A DNA stretch of 64,000 nt from Muribaculaceae bacterium Isolate-002 (NCI) (GTDB lineage: Bacteria > Bacteroidota > Bacteroidia > Bacteroidales > Muribaculaceae). The stretch's first letter is position 1, and each line of letters starts with the position of its first letter. The position numbers and the translations under genes are program-made. A model generated the notes under the pieces. That model saw nothing but the letters and a program-made list of their open reading frames with translations. It did not search any database and was not told the origin of the DNA. Positions 50,089-60,250 of the stretch are shown piece by piece. The stretch covers positions 1 to 64,000 of the forward strand of contig SCEG01000009.1 in NCBI GenBank assembly GCA_004102805.1, read 5' to 3'.

Positions 50089-53000
50089 ATGTTTTTCAAA
50101 TCAATGAGGCAATCGGAAAGACGGAATTCGAAATATAAGAAACAGGGAGCCGCAATATTGGCGGCTATACTGTTGATTATGGCGGCCGTGGCCGTCAAGG
50201 CTCAGCGCATCACTCCGACGGGGGTTAATGCGCCGGCATTGCCGTATAGCGTCGTGCCTGTGCCCGCCAATCCGGCCGATACGATAATGATGCCGTTTCC
50301 GGTGCAGCAGACCGTGCCCCAGCGCTACGAGGATCTTATGGAGGACGAGATGGCGATGGACCTGTCGACACCGTCAAACATCAGGACCGAGGCCGAATTC
50401 GACCCCGCCACCGGAATTTATGTGGTGCGCACCAAAGTCGGTGACCATGAGATAGCCACACCGTTCATGCTGTCGGAAAAACAGTATAACAACTGGCAGC
50501 TGCGCAAGTCGATGGAGGAGTATTACCGTCAGCGCAACAGTGAGATTTTTCAGAAGCAGGACAAAGAGCCGTTCAATATCCTTGACATGAATTTCGCTCT
50601 CGGACCGCTTGAAAAAATATTCGGACCGGGCGGCGTGCAGCTCAAGACAACAGGGTCGATACAGCTCAAGATGGGCATCAACTCCAACAAGACCGACAAC
50701 CCGTCGCTGTCGGTTACCGCCCGCCGCAAGACATATTTCGACTTCGACCAGAAGATACAGGCCACGATAGCCGCCTCGGTGGGCGACCGTCTGAAATTCA
50801 ACATGACGTATAACACCGACGCAACGTTTGATTTCGACTCCAAAAACCTGAAACTCGCCTACGAGGGTCAGGAGGATGACATCGTCAAGAGCATCGAGGC
50901 GGGAAATGTGTCGCTCACCACGGGGTCATCGCTGATACGCGGAAGCACGGCTCTGTTCGGTTTGAAAACGAAGCTGCAGTTCGGCAAACTCACGGCCACC
51001 GCGCTCGTGTCGCAGCAGAATTCGGAGTCAAAGACCGTCAACACCAAGGGAGGCGCACAGACAACGAAGTTTCAGTTCAACGCCGACGAGTATGACCAGA
51101 ACCGCCACTTCTTCCTCTCACAGTTTTTCTATCACAATTACGACAATTTCGCGGCAAGGCTTCCGATGGTGATGTCGGGGGTGCAGATCACCCGCATCGA
51201 GGTGTGGGTTACCAACAAAAGCGGCAACTACAACGAAGCGCGCAACCTTGTGGCATTCGCCGACATAGGCGAGTCGCAATATCTCACCAACAGCTACTGG
51301 CAGCCCAACGCGTCGCTTCCAAATCCGGCCAACGCGTCAAACAACCTGCTCAGCGTAATCAAGAGCGACTATCCCGGCGCCCGCAATATCAACACCGTGA
51401 CCCAGACGCTCGAGCCGTTGCGCGCCTACGGGATAGAGGGGGGCAACGACTACGAGAAGGTGGAGAGCGCCCGACTGCTGTCGTCGTCGGAATATACGCT
51501 TAACTCCACGTTAGGATATATCTCGCTGCGCTCGGCCCTCAACTCCGACGAGGTGCTCGGCGTGGCATTCGAATATACCTACAACGGTCAGGTGTATCAG
51601 GTGGGTGAATTTTCGTCAGACATCACCACCACCGACCAGTCGCTCTACGTCAAGATGCTGAAATCGACCACCATCGACACGCGCCAGCCGATATGGCGAC
51701 TGATGATGAAAAACGTTTACTCGCTGGGAGCCTATCAGGTGCAGAAAACCAATTTCCGCCTCAACATAAAGTATCTGAGCGACACCACCGGCACGCTCAT
51801 CAACTATCTGCCTGTGGCAGGACTCAACAACCAGTCGCTCCTTCAGGTGATGAACCTCGACCGCCTCGACACCAATCAGGAATCAAATCCCGACGGTTTC
51901 TTTGACTTCATCGAGGGTTACACAATCCAGGCGTCGCAGGGCAAAGTCATATTTCCGGTAGTGGAGCCGTTTGGCTCGCATCTGGAGCAGAAGATAGGCA
52001 ATCCGGCCATAGCGGCGCAGTATGTCTACAAAGAGCTTTATGACTCGACGCTTGTAGTTGCCCGCCAGTTTGCCGACAAGAACAAATTTGTGATGGACGG
52101 CGAGTATCAGGCATCGTCGGGGTCGCAGATACGTCTTAACGCGATGAATGTGCCCCGCGGCTCGGTAGTGGTCACGGCCGGCGGCGTCAGGCTGACAGAG
52201 AACTCCGACTATACGGTAGATTATTCGATGGGTATCGTGACCATCACCAACCAGAGCATCATAGACTCGGGTCAGAATATCTCGGTGACGCTCGAAAACC
52301 AGTCGCTCTTCTCGATGCAGCGCAAGACACTGCTCGGCCTCGACCTGCAATACCAGTTCAATAAAAATCTCAACATCGGAGCCACACTGCTCCACTTCTC
52401 GGAAAAGGCTCTCACCGAGAAGGTCAACATAGGCGATGAAATCATCAACAACTCGATGTGGGGTGTCAACCTGGCCTACAACAGCGAGTTCATGTGGCTT
52501 ACCAATCTTCTCAACAAGATACCGACGGTCAACGCCACCGCGCCGTCGCGCATCAGTCTGACGGCTGAGTATGCGCAACTTGTGCCCCACCAGCAGAAAA
52601 GCGGCTCGAACAAAGGGTCGTCATATATCGACGATTTCGAGAACGCGCAGATGGGTGTCGACCTGCGGTCGCCCTACGCGTGGTTCATGGCCTCGACGCC
52701 CTACGACCCGTCGGGCGACGCCCTGTTTCCCGAGGCCGGACTGAGCAACAATGTCGACTACGGCAAAAACCGCGCGCTGCTCAACTGGTACACCATCGAC
52801 CGCATGTTTACCGACCGCAACTCATCGCTGTGTCCCGGCTATATCAAGGCCGACCTCAAACAGCTGTCAAATCCCTACGTGCGCGAGGTGACATCGCGCG
52901 AGATATTCCCCGAACGCGAACGGAGCTACGGCGAGTCAAACATCGTGCAGACGCTCAACCTTTCGTTCTACCCCAACGAACGCGGACCCTACAACCTCGA

Positions 53001-56000
53001 TGCCACCAATATCGACTCCGACGGCTATCTGCTCAATCCCGAGAAGCGCTGGGGCGGCATCATGCGCAAGATGGACAACACCAATTTCGAGCAATCGAAT
53101 ATCGAATATGTGCAGTTCTGGCTGATGAACCCGTTTCTCGACCCCGAGAACCCCAACCTCGAGGGCGGTGACCTTTACTTCAACTTCGGAGAAATCTCGG
53201 AAGATATACTCAAGGACGGACTGAAATCATACGAAAACGGCATACCCTACGACGGCAACGACCAGTTTCTGACGCAGACAGTGTGGGGTAATGTGTCGAC
53301 ACAAAACTCGCTGACCTATTCGTTTGACAACAACACCGGGTCGCGTGCGGTGCAGGATGTCGGTCTCGACGGACTCAAGAACGACCTGGAATTCGAATTC
53401 CCTTCTTACAAGAATTATATCGACGAGCTCAAAGGCCGACTGTCGGCTACAGCCTACGACAGAATGGTGCAGGACAAATTCTCGCCGTTCAACGACCCTG
53501 CCGGCGACAACTATCACTTCTTCCGCGGCTACGACTATGACGAGGAGCGGCTGTCGGTGCTCGAGCGTTACAAGAGATACAACGGCGTGGAGGGCAACTC
53601 GCTCTCGCCCGAGGATGCGCCGGATCCGCTCTACCAGTCATCTCGCGCGGTGCCCGACGTTGAAGATATCAACCAGGACAACACCCTCAACGAGTATGAG
53701 CGGTATTTCCAATACAAGGTGTCGATACGTCCGGAAGACCTTGTAGTGGGCAAGAACTACATCACCGACAAACAGGTGTCGCTCGTGCCGACACGCGACG
53801 GAAAGGACGCCACCGTGGAGTGGTATCAGTTCAAGATACCTCTGAGCGATTACGAGAAGATAATCGGCACGATAAAAGACTTCTCGTCGATACGTTTCGC
53901 CCGCATCTTCATGACCGGCTTCAAGGCCACCACACACCTGCGTTTCGCCACGCTCGAGCTCGTGCGCGGCGAATGGCGCAACTACGATTTCAACCTCAAC
54001 TCCCGCGGCGACACCCCCGCCGAGGGCGAGCTTGACGTGTCGGTCGTCAACATCGAGGAGAACGCTTCGAGAGAGCCTGTCAACTACGTGCTTCCCCCCG
54101 GCGTGTCGCGCGCCGTCGACCCCGGACAGTCGCAGATAACGCAGCTCAACGAGCAGGCTGTGTCGCTCAAAGTGACCGGACTTGACGCCGGCGACGCCCG
54201 CGCCATCTACCGCAACACGCAGCATGACCTGCGCAACTACAAGCGCCTGCAGATGTGGGTGCACGCCGAAAGCCTCATCGACGATGTCACCAATCTGCGC
54301 GACGGCGACCTCGCTCTTGTGTTACGCATCGGAACCGACGTCAAGAGCAACTTCTATGAATACGAGATGCCCCTGACGCTGACGCCTCCGGGCAAGTATA
54401 ACAACGACCTCAACTCCGACCGCTACAAGGTGTGGCCGCGCGAGAACTTCCTCGACCTCGATCTCCAGGCATTCGTCAACCTCAAGAAAGAGCGCAACAG
54501 AGCCAAGGCGGAGGCCGGAAGCAATGTGGGCTATGCCACACTCTACACCGGACGTGACCCCGACAACGAGCGCAACCGCATAGCAGTGATGGGCAATCCG
54601 TCGCTGAGCGACATCAGGGTGATGCTTGTGGGGGTGCGCAACAACTCGTCGACACGCAAGGACGGTGTTGTATGGATAAACGAACTTAAAGTGACCGATT
54701 TCGACCAGCAAGGCGGCTGGGCGGCAAAGGCCAACGTCAATGTCGGCGTGAGCGATATCGCCACGCTCAATTTCGGGGCGCACGTAGAGACAGCCGGCTT
54801 CGGTGGTGTTGACCAGTCGCTCAACTCGCGCCGCATGGACGACTACGAGCAGTATAATTTTGCCGTGCAGGGCGACGTAGGCCGCTTCCTGCCCGAGTCG
54901 GCGAAGCTGCGCGCACCGGTGTTTTATTCGGTCAGCAAGGAAAAGACATCGCCCAAATATAATCCTCTGGATCAGGATGTGCTGCTGAAGGACGCGCTCG
55001 ACGATGCCCCCGACAAGCATGCCCGCGACTCGATAAACGCATTTGCCATCGAGCGCACTACGGTGCAGAACTTCTCGCTTTCGGGACTGAAATTCGACAT
55101 ACAGCATGACAATCCGATGCCGTGGGATCCGGCCAACTTCACCTTCAACCTGTCATTCAACAAGCAGTCGAAAGTCGATCCCACCACCGAATACGAGAAC
55201 ACCAGCGACTACCGCGGCTCGCTGCAATATTCCTATTCGCCGATGATAAAGGGGCTCAAACCGTTCGGCTCGCTCATCAAGAGCAAGAACAAAAATCTCA
55301 AATTCATCAAAGACTGTGAAATCAACTATCTGCCGACGTCGATATCGTTCCTTACCACGATGTCGCGCTATTACTACGAGCAGCAGACACGTTCGGAGAC
55401 CGACGTCATGTTCCAGCTTCCGGTGTCGGTAAGCAAGAATTTCCTGTGGGACCGCCAGTTCAATCTGACATGGAACATCACCAAGTCAATCAACCTGTCG
55501 TTCACCTCCAACACATCGGCACGCATCGAGGAGACCACCGGCGCCGTCAACCGCAAGCTGTTTCCCGACCGTTACAAGGAATGGAAAGACACCGTATGGC
55601 AGAGCATACTCTCGATGGGCACGCCGTGGAGCTACAACCAGACATTCACAGCATCGTATAAAGCTCCGTTCAACCGCATACCGGTGCTCGACTTCCTCAC
55701 CGCATCGACCACCTACAACTCGACTTATCGCTGGGACCGCGGCGCCACAATCGATGACATCAGCATGGGCAACACAATAGCCAACCAGTCGTCGTGGAGC
55801 GTCGACGGACGTCTCAACCTGGAGACCCTCTACAAGAAAATACCGTATATCAAGGATGTCGACAAGCGGTTCTCGTCGACACGCAGCAATCAGAAGAAAC
55901 GTGTGCCGAAGCATTTCGAGCGCACCTACAGCCTGCGCCCCGACACGAGCATCACGATAAAGCACAATCTGCGCACCACCAAAGTGAAGGTGACAGCCAC

Positions 56001-57561
56001 GACGCAGAGCGGCCGCAAATTTCCGGTGAAGACTCGCGTGGTCGACGCCAACAACGTGGAGGTGCTCACCCGGTCAGACTCCACCATCAATTTTGTCATC
56101 GACGAATTGCTTAAGGAGCAGCTGCCGGCATGGCGCGAGATAGCCGACCACACCACGCGCTTCGTGATGTCGCCCCGCAACATATCGGTAAGGTGGAAGC
56201 GCACCTCTACCCTTTCGATACCTCTTTTCCGCCCGGAGATAGGCAATATCTTCGGTCAGTCGAATTCCTACGGGCCGATGTCGCCGGGTCTGGACTTCGC
56301 GTTCGGGTTTGTCGACGAGAGCTATATCGACAAGGCCAAGGAACGCGGCTGGCTTCTGACCGACATAGGCCAGACGTCGCCGGCACTGTGGTCGAACGCC
56401 AACGAGCTCAACATCGAGATGAGCCTCGAGCCGATAAAGAGTCTGAAGATACAGCTGACCTTCAACCGCACCGACTCGCGCACAAATCAGGTGCAGTTCA
56501 TGTATGCCGACATGCCGTTGTCGCGCTCCGGCTCATACACCAAAACCCACTGGGCGCTTGCGACCGCGCTGCGCGGTTCGAAGGCTGACGACGGATACAA
56601 TTCGGAGGCATTCAACAATTTCCTGCGCTATATACCGGTGGTGCGCCAGCGCGTCGAAAGCCAGTACCGCGGCACGCGTTACCCCTCTACAGGGTTCATG
56701 CTTGACAATCCGCATGCCGGCGCGCCCTACGATCCGGAAGTAGGCACCGTGGCCGCCACGTCGCCCGATGTGCTGATACCCGCTTTCGTGGCAGCATACT
56801 CCGGAAAGACGCCCGACAAGATCTATACCGACCCGTTCCCGTCGTTCGCCCATGTGCTTCCCAACTGGCGCATCACCTATGACGGCCTCATCAATTTCTT
56901 CAATCTGCGCAAATATTTCAAATCGGTTACCCTCAACCACGCCTACCAGTGCACCTACAGTGTGGGCAATTACTCTTCATATCTCAACTGGGTTGGAGTG
57001 GACGGCGACCGTGGCTTCATACTTGACGAGATATCGGGCGAGCCTATACCGTCGTCGCCCTACAACATATCGTCGGTGGCTATCACCGAACGTTTCGCGC
57101 CGCTTATCGGAGTGGCCGTCACGCTCAACAACGAGATGACGCTCAACGCCGAATACCGCGACCAGCGCACGCTCACGCTCAACACGTCGGCAGGCCAGGT
57201 GGTGGAAGCGACCACACGCGGACTGACTTTCGGCGCGGGATACAAGATAGTAGGGTTCAACACGTTCCTGAAGATGAAAGGCTCGCAGTCGGGAATATCA
57301 AATGACCTCACTATCAACGCCGAGTTCTCGCTGCAGAACACGCAGGCACTCATACGCCGCATCGAGAGCGCCTACACGCAGCCTACGTCGGGCACCCGCA
57401 ATCTCGGCATCAATTTTACGGCCAACTATATATTGAGCCGCCGCCTGACAATAGGCGCCTATTTCGACCACCAGGTCAACACTCCGCTTGTGACTACCTC
57501 ATCCTACCCCACCACCAACTCATCTTACGGCATCTCTCTCAATCTCAATCTGGCAAGGTAA
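50089..57561 (+). CDS. sprA: SprA, type IX secretion outer-membrane translocon
   Basis: The 2490-residue gliding-motility/T9SS protein forms the giant beta-barrel pore through which folded T9SS cargo crosses the outer membrane. The signal peptide (hydrophobic about 20-37, ending AVKAQR) comes first. Visible family segments include FNILDMNFALGPLEKIFGPGGVQLKTTG near residue 165, TYNTDATFDFDSKNLKLAYEGQEDDIVKSIEAGNVSL, YIDDFENAQMGVDLRSP and a C-terminal strand repeat ending YGISLNLNLAR. The length is typical of SprA/Sov. Other T9SS genes (porK-N, porV) are not in this window, as is common. The gene directly follows ruvA, as often seen in Bacteroidales. Confidence 0.97.
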   Translation: MFFKSMRQSERRNSKYKKQGAAILAAILLIMAAVAVKAQRITPTGVNAPALPYSVVPVPANPADTIMMPFPVQQTVPQRYEDLMEDEMAMDLSTPSNIRTEAEFDPATGIYVVRTKVGDHEIATPFMLSEKQYNNWQLRKSMEEYYRQRNSEIFQKQDKEPFNILDMNFALGPLEKIFGPGGVQLKTTGSIQLKMGINSNKTDNPSLSVTARRKTYFDFDQKIQATIAASVGDRLKFNMTYNTDATFDFDSKNLKLAYEGQEDDIVKSIEAGNVSLTTGSSLIRGSTALFGLKTKLQFGKLTATALVSQQNSESKTVNTKGGAQTTKFQFNADEYDQNRHFFLSQFFYHNYDNFAARLPMVMSGVQITRIEVWVTNKSGNYNEARNLVAFADIGESQYLTNSYWQPNASLPNPANASNNLLSVIKSDYPGARNINTVTQTLEPLRAYGIEGGNDYEKVESARLLSSSEYTLNSTLGYISLRSALNSDEVLGVAFEYTYNGQVYQVGEFSSDITTTDQSLYVKMLKSTTIDTRQPIWRLMMKNVYSLGAYQVQKTNFRLNIKYLSDTTGTLINYLPVAGLNNQSLLQVMNLDRLDTNQESNPDGFFDFIEGYTIQASQGKVIFPVVEPFGSHLEQKIGNPAIAAQYVYKELYDSTLVVARQFADKNKFVMDGEYQASSGSQIRLNAMNVPRGSVVVTAGGVRLTENSDYTVDYSMGIVTITNQSIIDSGQNISVTLENQSLFSMQRKTLLGLDLQYQFNKNLNIGATLLHFSEKALTEKVNIGDEIINNSMWGVNLAYNSEFMWLTNLLNKIPTVNATAPSRISLTAEYAQLVPHQQKSGSNKGSSYIDDFENAQMGVDLRSPYAWFMASTPYDPSGDALFPEAGLSNNVDYGKNRALLNWYTIDRMFTDRNSSLCPGYIKADLKQLSNPYVREVTSREIFPERERSYGESNIVQTLNLSFYPNERGPYNLDATNIDSDGYLLNPEKRWGGIMRKMDNTNFEQSNIEYVQFWLMNPFLDPENPNLEGGDLYFNFGEISEDILKDGLKSYENGIPYDGNDQFLTQTVWGNVSTQNSLTYSFDNNTGSRAVQDVGLDGLKNDLEFEFPSYKNYIDELKGRLSATAYDRMVQDKFSPFNDPAGDNYHFFRGYDYDEERLSVLERYKRYNGVEGNSLSPEDAPDPLYQSSRAVPDVEDINQDNTLNEYERYFQYKVSIRPEDLVVGKNYITDKQVSLVPTRDGKDATVEWYQFKIPLSDYEKIIGTIKDFSSIRFARIFMTGFKATTHLRFATLELVRGEWRNYDFNLNSRGDTPAEGELDVSVVNIEENASREPVNYVLPPGVSRAVDPGQSQITQLNEQAVSLKVTGLDAGDARAIYRNTQHDLRNYKRLQMWVHAESLIDDVTNLRDGDLALVLRIGTDVKSNFYEYEMPLTLTPPGKYNNDLNSDRYKVWPRENFLDLDLQAFVNLKKERNRAKAEAGSNVGYATLYTGRDPDNERNRIAVMGNPSLSDIRVMLVGVRNNSSTRKDGVVWINELKVTDFDQQGGWAAKANVNVGVSDIATLNFGAHVETAGFGGVDQSLNSRRMDDYEQYNFAVQGDVGRFLPESAKLRAPVFYSVSKEKTSPKYNPLDQDVLLKDALDDAPDKHARDSINAFAIERTTVQNFSLSGLKFDIQHDNPMPWDPANFTFNLSFNKQSKVDPTTEYENTSDYRGSLQYSYSPMIKGLKPFGSLIKSKNKNLKFIKDCEINYLPTSISFLTTMSRYYYEQQTRSETDVMFQLPVSVSKNFLWDRQFNLTWNITKSINLSFTSNTSARIEETTGAVNRKLFPDRYKEWKDTVWQSILSMGTPWSYNQTFTASYKAPFNRIPVLDFLTASTTYNSTYRWDRGATIDDISMGNTIANQSSWSVDGRLNLETLYKKIPYIKDVDKRFSSTRSNQKKRVPKHFERTYSLRPDTSITIKHNLRTTKVKVTATTQSGRKFPVKTRVVDANNVEVLTRSDSTINFVIDELLKEQLPAWREIADHTTRFVMSPRNISVRWKRTSTLSIPLFRPEIGNIFGQSNSYGPMSPGLDFAFGFVDESYIDKAKERGWLLTDIGQTSPALWSNANELNIEMSLEPIKSLKIQLTFNRTDSRTNQVQFMYADMPLSRSGSYTKTHWALATALRGSKADDGYNSEAFNNFLRYIPVVRQRVESQYRGTRYPSTGFMLDNPHAGAPYDPEVGTVAATSPDVLIPAFVAAYSGKTPDKIYTDPFPSFAHVLPNWRITYDGLINFFNLRKYFKSVTLNHAYQCTYSVGNYSSYLNWVGVDGDRGFILDEISGEPIPSSPYNISSVAITERFAPLIGVAVTLNNEMTLNAEYRDQRTLTLNTSAGQVVEATTRGLTFGAGYKIVGFNTFLKMKGSQSGISNDLTINAEFSLQNTQALIRRIESAYTQPTSGTRNLGINFTANYILSRRLTIGAYFDHQVNTPLVTTSSYPTTNSSYGISLNLNLAR

Positions 57562-57607
57562 CACAGATTGGGGTGAAAAATTATTTCTGAGTTTCAGCAG
57601 ATAATTG

Positions 57608-57615
57608 TATCTTTG
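57608..57615 (+). promoter_or_regulatory. -7 box of the LytTR gene
   Basis: TATCTTTG lies 12 bp before the ATG at 57628, giving a very short leader. The -33 region has no clear TTG. Confidence 0.5.
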
Positions 57616-57627
57616 CGGGGAAAGCTT

Positions 57628-57993
57628 ATGAAGAGACGTCTGATATTCACCACAACGACGGAGATGCTCCGCGTTCCCGCCGACATGGTAGTCTACATTA
57701 CCGCCGACGGGAATTACTCTGCCATCACCCTGGCCGACGGGGGCAGCTTTGTGCTGACGCAGCAACTCGGGCATATCGAACGACGCATCGCCGAGATAAT
57801 GGACAGCGACGACAACCGCTTCATACGCATCGGCAAGAGCTTGATTGTAAACCGCGATTTCATTACCTACATCAATCCGCAGCGTCAGAAGATGGTGCTG
57901 TCAGACTGCCTCAGTTTCCGGCATGAGGCTTCGGCCTCGAAGGAGGCGCTCAAGGCATTGAAAGAGCTATTGGAAAAGGAGGCGACATTATGA
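57628..57993 (+). CDS. Stand-alone LytTR DNA-binding protein
   Basis: The 121-residue protein consists essentially of a LytTR domain: MVVYITADGNYSAITLADGG, then RFIRIGKSLIVNRDFITYINPQRQKMVLSD, and a helical tail (KEALKALKELLEKEATL). It has no receiver domain. LytTR domains bind direct repeats upstream of their targets. The ATG at 57628 is used; a TTG five codons upstream overlaps the -7 box. Its stop overlaps the start of a membrane protein gene (ATGA), so the two are coupled. A LytTR-only regulator next to a membrane protein matches LytTR regulatory systems in which the membrane partner restrains the regulator; this is inference. Confidence 0.88.
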   Translation: MKRRLIFTTTTEMLRVPADMVVYITADGNYSAITLADGGSFVLTQQLGHIERRIAEIMDSDDNRFIRIGKSLIVNRDFITYINPQRQKMVLSDCLSFRHEASASKEALKALKELLEKEATL

Positions 57994-58916
57994 GCGACAA
58001 ACGACTTGATATAGGCGACGACGAGATAAGGGTCATATCACCGAACGGAACCCAATCGCCCCGGAACGACAGGAAGCGCAGGCGCATGCGCTATGTTTAT
58101 GCCGCCATCGCGATTATAGCGGCGGCAGCGGCAGCTATTATATTGCCGGCTGTGTTCAGAACCGGGAATGCGAATGAGGCAGAACCGGAAGATGTTTCAA
58201 TGGTGGCCGAGAGTGAGCCCGGTGAAGCGTTACGGGGAGACACGGAAGCCAAATCCATAAATATAAACGCAGAGGGAGACATCGACAATATGACTGCGGA
58301 TAACGGGCGTTACGCTTCGCGCAGGGATACGACCGTCAACGGCACGAGGCTTATAATTCTGACTCCGCATGGCGCCATACCGACACTGGAGGTGGGCAAC
58401 AGTTTGGTTGCCGACACTACGGTCATACTCGCAGCGCAGGCAGCCGACATACGCCGTGACAATGGAGAAATAGCGGGTACATACGTATTGAAAGGCGAGC
58501 TGCTCAGCAAGGGTGAGGCAAAAGCGGGATTCTGCTCGATAGTCAACGGTGAGATAAACATCGGAGTTGCCGATGCAACGCCTATGCTTGAACAGGTGCT
58601 GATGTCAGACGGATATTTTTTCAGACAATATCCGCTTGTTGCCGCCAGTCAGCTTATAGAAAACAAGCCACCGGGAAAAGCGAGGCGCAGAGCGCTCGCC
58701 GAGATTGACGGGACAATGAGCGTGGTGACGAGCGCTGACGGGCTCACGTTCCACGACTTTTCCCAAGCTCTGATCGATGCCGGAGTCCGCAATGCCATAT
58801 ATCTTGTCGGGGCGAGGTCGACCGCATTTTACAACAATCAAGATGGCCGACGCCACTTCATCGGGCCGGTTGACGAAAACGCTCCTGAAAATATCAATTA
58901 CATAGTGTGGAGATAA
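57990..58916 (+). CDS. Single-pass membrane protein with degenerate phosphodiester-glycosidase-like domain
   Basis: In this 308-residue product, residues 1-34 are cytoplasmic and basic (NDRKRRRMR). A membrane helix at about 35-56 is rich in Ala and Ile. An acidic linker (60-110) follows, then an exported domain (about 115-308). The domain resembles NAGPA-type phosphodiester glycosidases (GTRLIILTPHGAIPTLEVGN, SKGEAKAGFCSIVNGEINIG, SADGLTFHDFSQALIDAGVRNAIYLVGARSTAFY). The usual DGGGS site reads LVGARS, so catalysis is doubtful and ligand sensing is possible. Its ATG overlaps the LytTR stop. The family call is moderate. Confidence 0.75.
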   Translation: MSDKRLDIGDDEIRVISPNGTQSPRNDRKRRRMRYVYAAIAIIAAAAAAIILPAVFRTGNANEAEPEDVSMVAESEPGEALRGDTEAKSININAEGDIDNMTADNGRYASRRDTTVNGTRLIILTPHGAIPTLEVGNSLVADTTVILAAQAADIRRDNGEIAGTYVLKGELLSKGEAKAGFCSIVNGEINIGVADATPMLEQVLMSDGYFFRQYPLVAASQLIENKPPGKARRRALAEIDGTMSVVTSADGLTFHDFSQALIDAGVRNAIYLVGARSTAFYNNQDGRRHFIGPVDENAPENINYIVWR

Positions 58917-58971
58917 ACTATGCAATTCGTACACTCCGGGAAGCATTTCATACAACGGAGGGTGAAAAAGT

Positions 58972-59001
58972 TTGCAGCAAGGTTTTTATTTTGCAAATTT
59001 G
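58972..59001 (+). promoter_or_regulatory. Possible promoter of the lipoprotein gene
   Basis: TTG (58972-58974), a 19-bp spacer and CAAATTTG (58994-59001) match the consensus except for the first base of the -7 box. The ATG lies 21 bp downstream. Confidence 0.5.
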
Positions 59002-59022
59002 CGTTATAAATATTACGCATCA

Positions 59023-60114
59023 ATGAAAAAGTTTGTCAATCTTCTTTTAATCTCATTGTCAGTTTGCAGTTTACACGCATGCAACAGCAATGCAGAAAGA
59101 GCCGAGAGCCCTAAAGAGCCTGAGTTTCCGTATCAGACATATCTTGATTCCATCGGGGAGGATGACTGGTTTCCGACCATTGGAGATGATGGTGACGGTT
59201 TTGTGGCAATCAGCGACAACATTCGCTATCCCGAAATGCCCGATAGCCTGTCATCAAACCATTTCGCTGACTCCCTGTTCCAATTATACAATATAACAAT
59301 CGCCTTCAATACGATAATCCATGATGTGAACTCGGCCACACGCTATATCGAAGAAACTGATTTCGTGTCGGACTATGCTGATGCCCTTGATTCAATAAAT
59401 GTGTCAGGTATTCATGACCCTGAAATCAAAGGTGCATTAGTTAAAATAAGCAGAAAGGCCGCAGAGAGTATAAGGTCAGGCAAGAAGCCGTTTGAACTAT
59501 TGAATGATGAAATGGGCGAATTTTACAAAGTGTTTAACGCTTTCAGATATCCTCTATATGATGCGCATTTGTCAGATGAAGAGTTCAAACCTTCAGAGGT
59601 ATTGGATGATTATGCTGACATACACTCTAAAGCTATTTCAGATACAACTACTTTCAGAAGTGAATTGCTCCGGCAAGTCATCCGGGAGTCTGACTTCGGC
59701 AAGAAATGTGTATTGGCGAGAGAATTTGCCTATGCCAACTATAAGAGTCCCGATAGGGATGACTTGGAACTTGTCGCCGTAATTGATCCTATTCTTCGGG
59801 CGAATAAATATTCCCCGTTATTGGGTGAGCTGTGGCTTATCTGGCGTGTGGCTTTGCAAAATGATATATTTAGCGGAGTGAGCAATGACAGTGCGATATA
59901 CAATCTATTCTACAATGATATGAGAAATCGTATTGTGCAGGTTTATATCGCATATCTTAAAAATCATCCGCACGACAAACTCGCTTTCAGAGAGTTTGTG
60001 AGTACGGTTAAGGTATATAACGTTACTCGTAATCACAACTTCGGCAATAGTTCTATTCTTGATGAAATGTATCTATACGATGAAATCTGGAATAGTGATG
60101 AAGTAACAGACTAA
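59023..60114 (+). CDS. Predicted lipoprotein, unrecognised family
   Basis: In this 363-residue predicted lipoprotein, MKKFVNLLLISLSVCSLHAC gives a lipobox with Cys at residue 20. The mature part is acidic and mostly helical (FADSLFQLYNITIAFN, LLNDEMGEFYKVFNAFRYPLYDAH, LAFREFVSTVKVYNVTRNHNFG). No known domain is apparent. The start at 59023 is chosen for the signal peptide; the frame extends 17 codons upstream across the promoter. The gene is visibly more AT-rich, with different codon use from its neighbours, which suggests acquisition by transfer. A terminator follows at 60165-60190. Confidence 0.8.
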   Translation: MKKFVNLLLISLSVCSLHACNSNAERAESPKEPEFPYQTYLDSIGEDDWFPTIGDDGDGFVAISDNIRYPEMPDSLSSNHFADSLFQLYNITIAFNTIIHDVNSATRYIEETDFVSDYADALDSINVSGIHDPEIKGALVKISRKAAESIRSGKKPFELLNDEMGEFYKVFNAFRYPLYDAHLSDEEFKPSEVLDDYADIHSKAISDTTTFRSELLRQVIRESDFGKKCVLAREFAYANYKSPDRDDLELVAVIDPILRANKYSPLLGELWLIWRVALQNDIFSGVSNDSAIYNLFYNDMRNRIVQVYIAYLKNHPHDKLAFREFVSTVKVYNVTRNHNFGNSSILDEMYLYDEIWNSDEVTD

Positions 60115-60131
60115 AAGACTCCGTGCGGTTG

Positions 60132-60159
60132 CCGGAAGCATCTGAAGAGTATCCGTCAC
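60132..60159 (+). repeat. 28-bp direct repeat, left copy
   Basis: The sequence beginning CCGGAAGCATCTGAAGA matches 61063-61090 at 26 of 28 positions, same orientation. Each copy immediately precedes a terminator. The two copies enclose the NYN gene (about 930 bp repeat to repeat). Confidence 0.8.
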
Positions 60160-60164
60160 GAAAA

Positions 60165-60190
60165 AGCAGAAAGAACTTTTTGCTCTTTTT
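60165..60190 (+). terminator. Terminator after the lipoprotein gene
   Basis: AGCAGAAAG (60165-60173) pairs with CTTTTTGCT (60176-60184) with one mismatch across a two-base gap, which in RNA means the innermost pair opens into a larger loop. It is followed by CTTTTT. Confidence 0.65.
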
Positions 60191-60202
60191 CACGTTAAAC
60201 TA

Positions 60203-60233
60203 TTGCAAGGGTGAATAAAAAGCATTACCTTTG
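60203..60233 (+). promoter_or_regulatory. Promoter of the NYN gene
   Basis: TTG (60203-60205), a 20-bp spacer and TACCTTTG (60226-60233) match the consensus. Transcription would begin near 60240, giving a leader of about 60 nt that contains the two hairpins at 60251-60289. Confidence 0.8.
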
Positions 60234-60250
60234 CATAAGAAAAAGCAACG

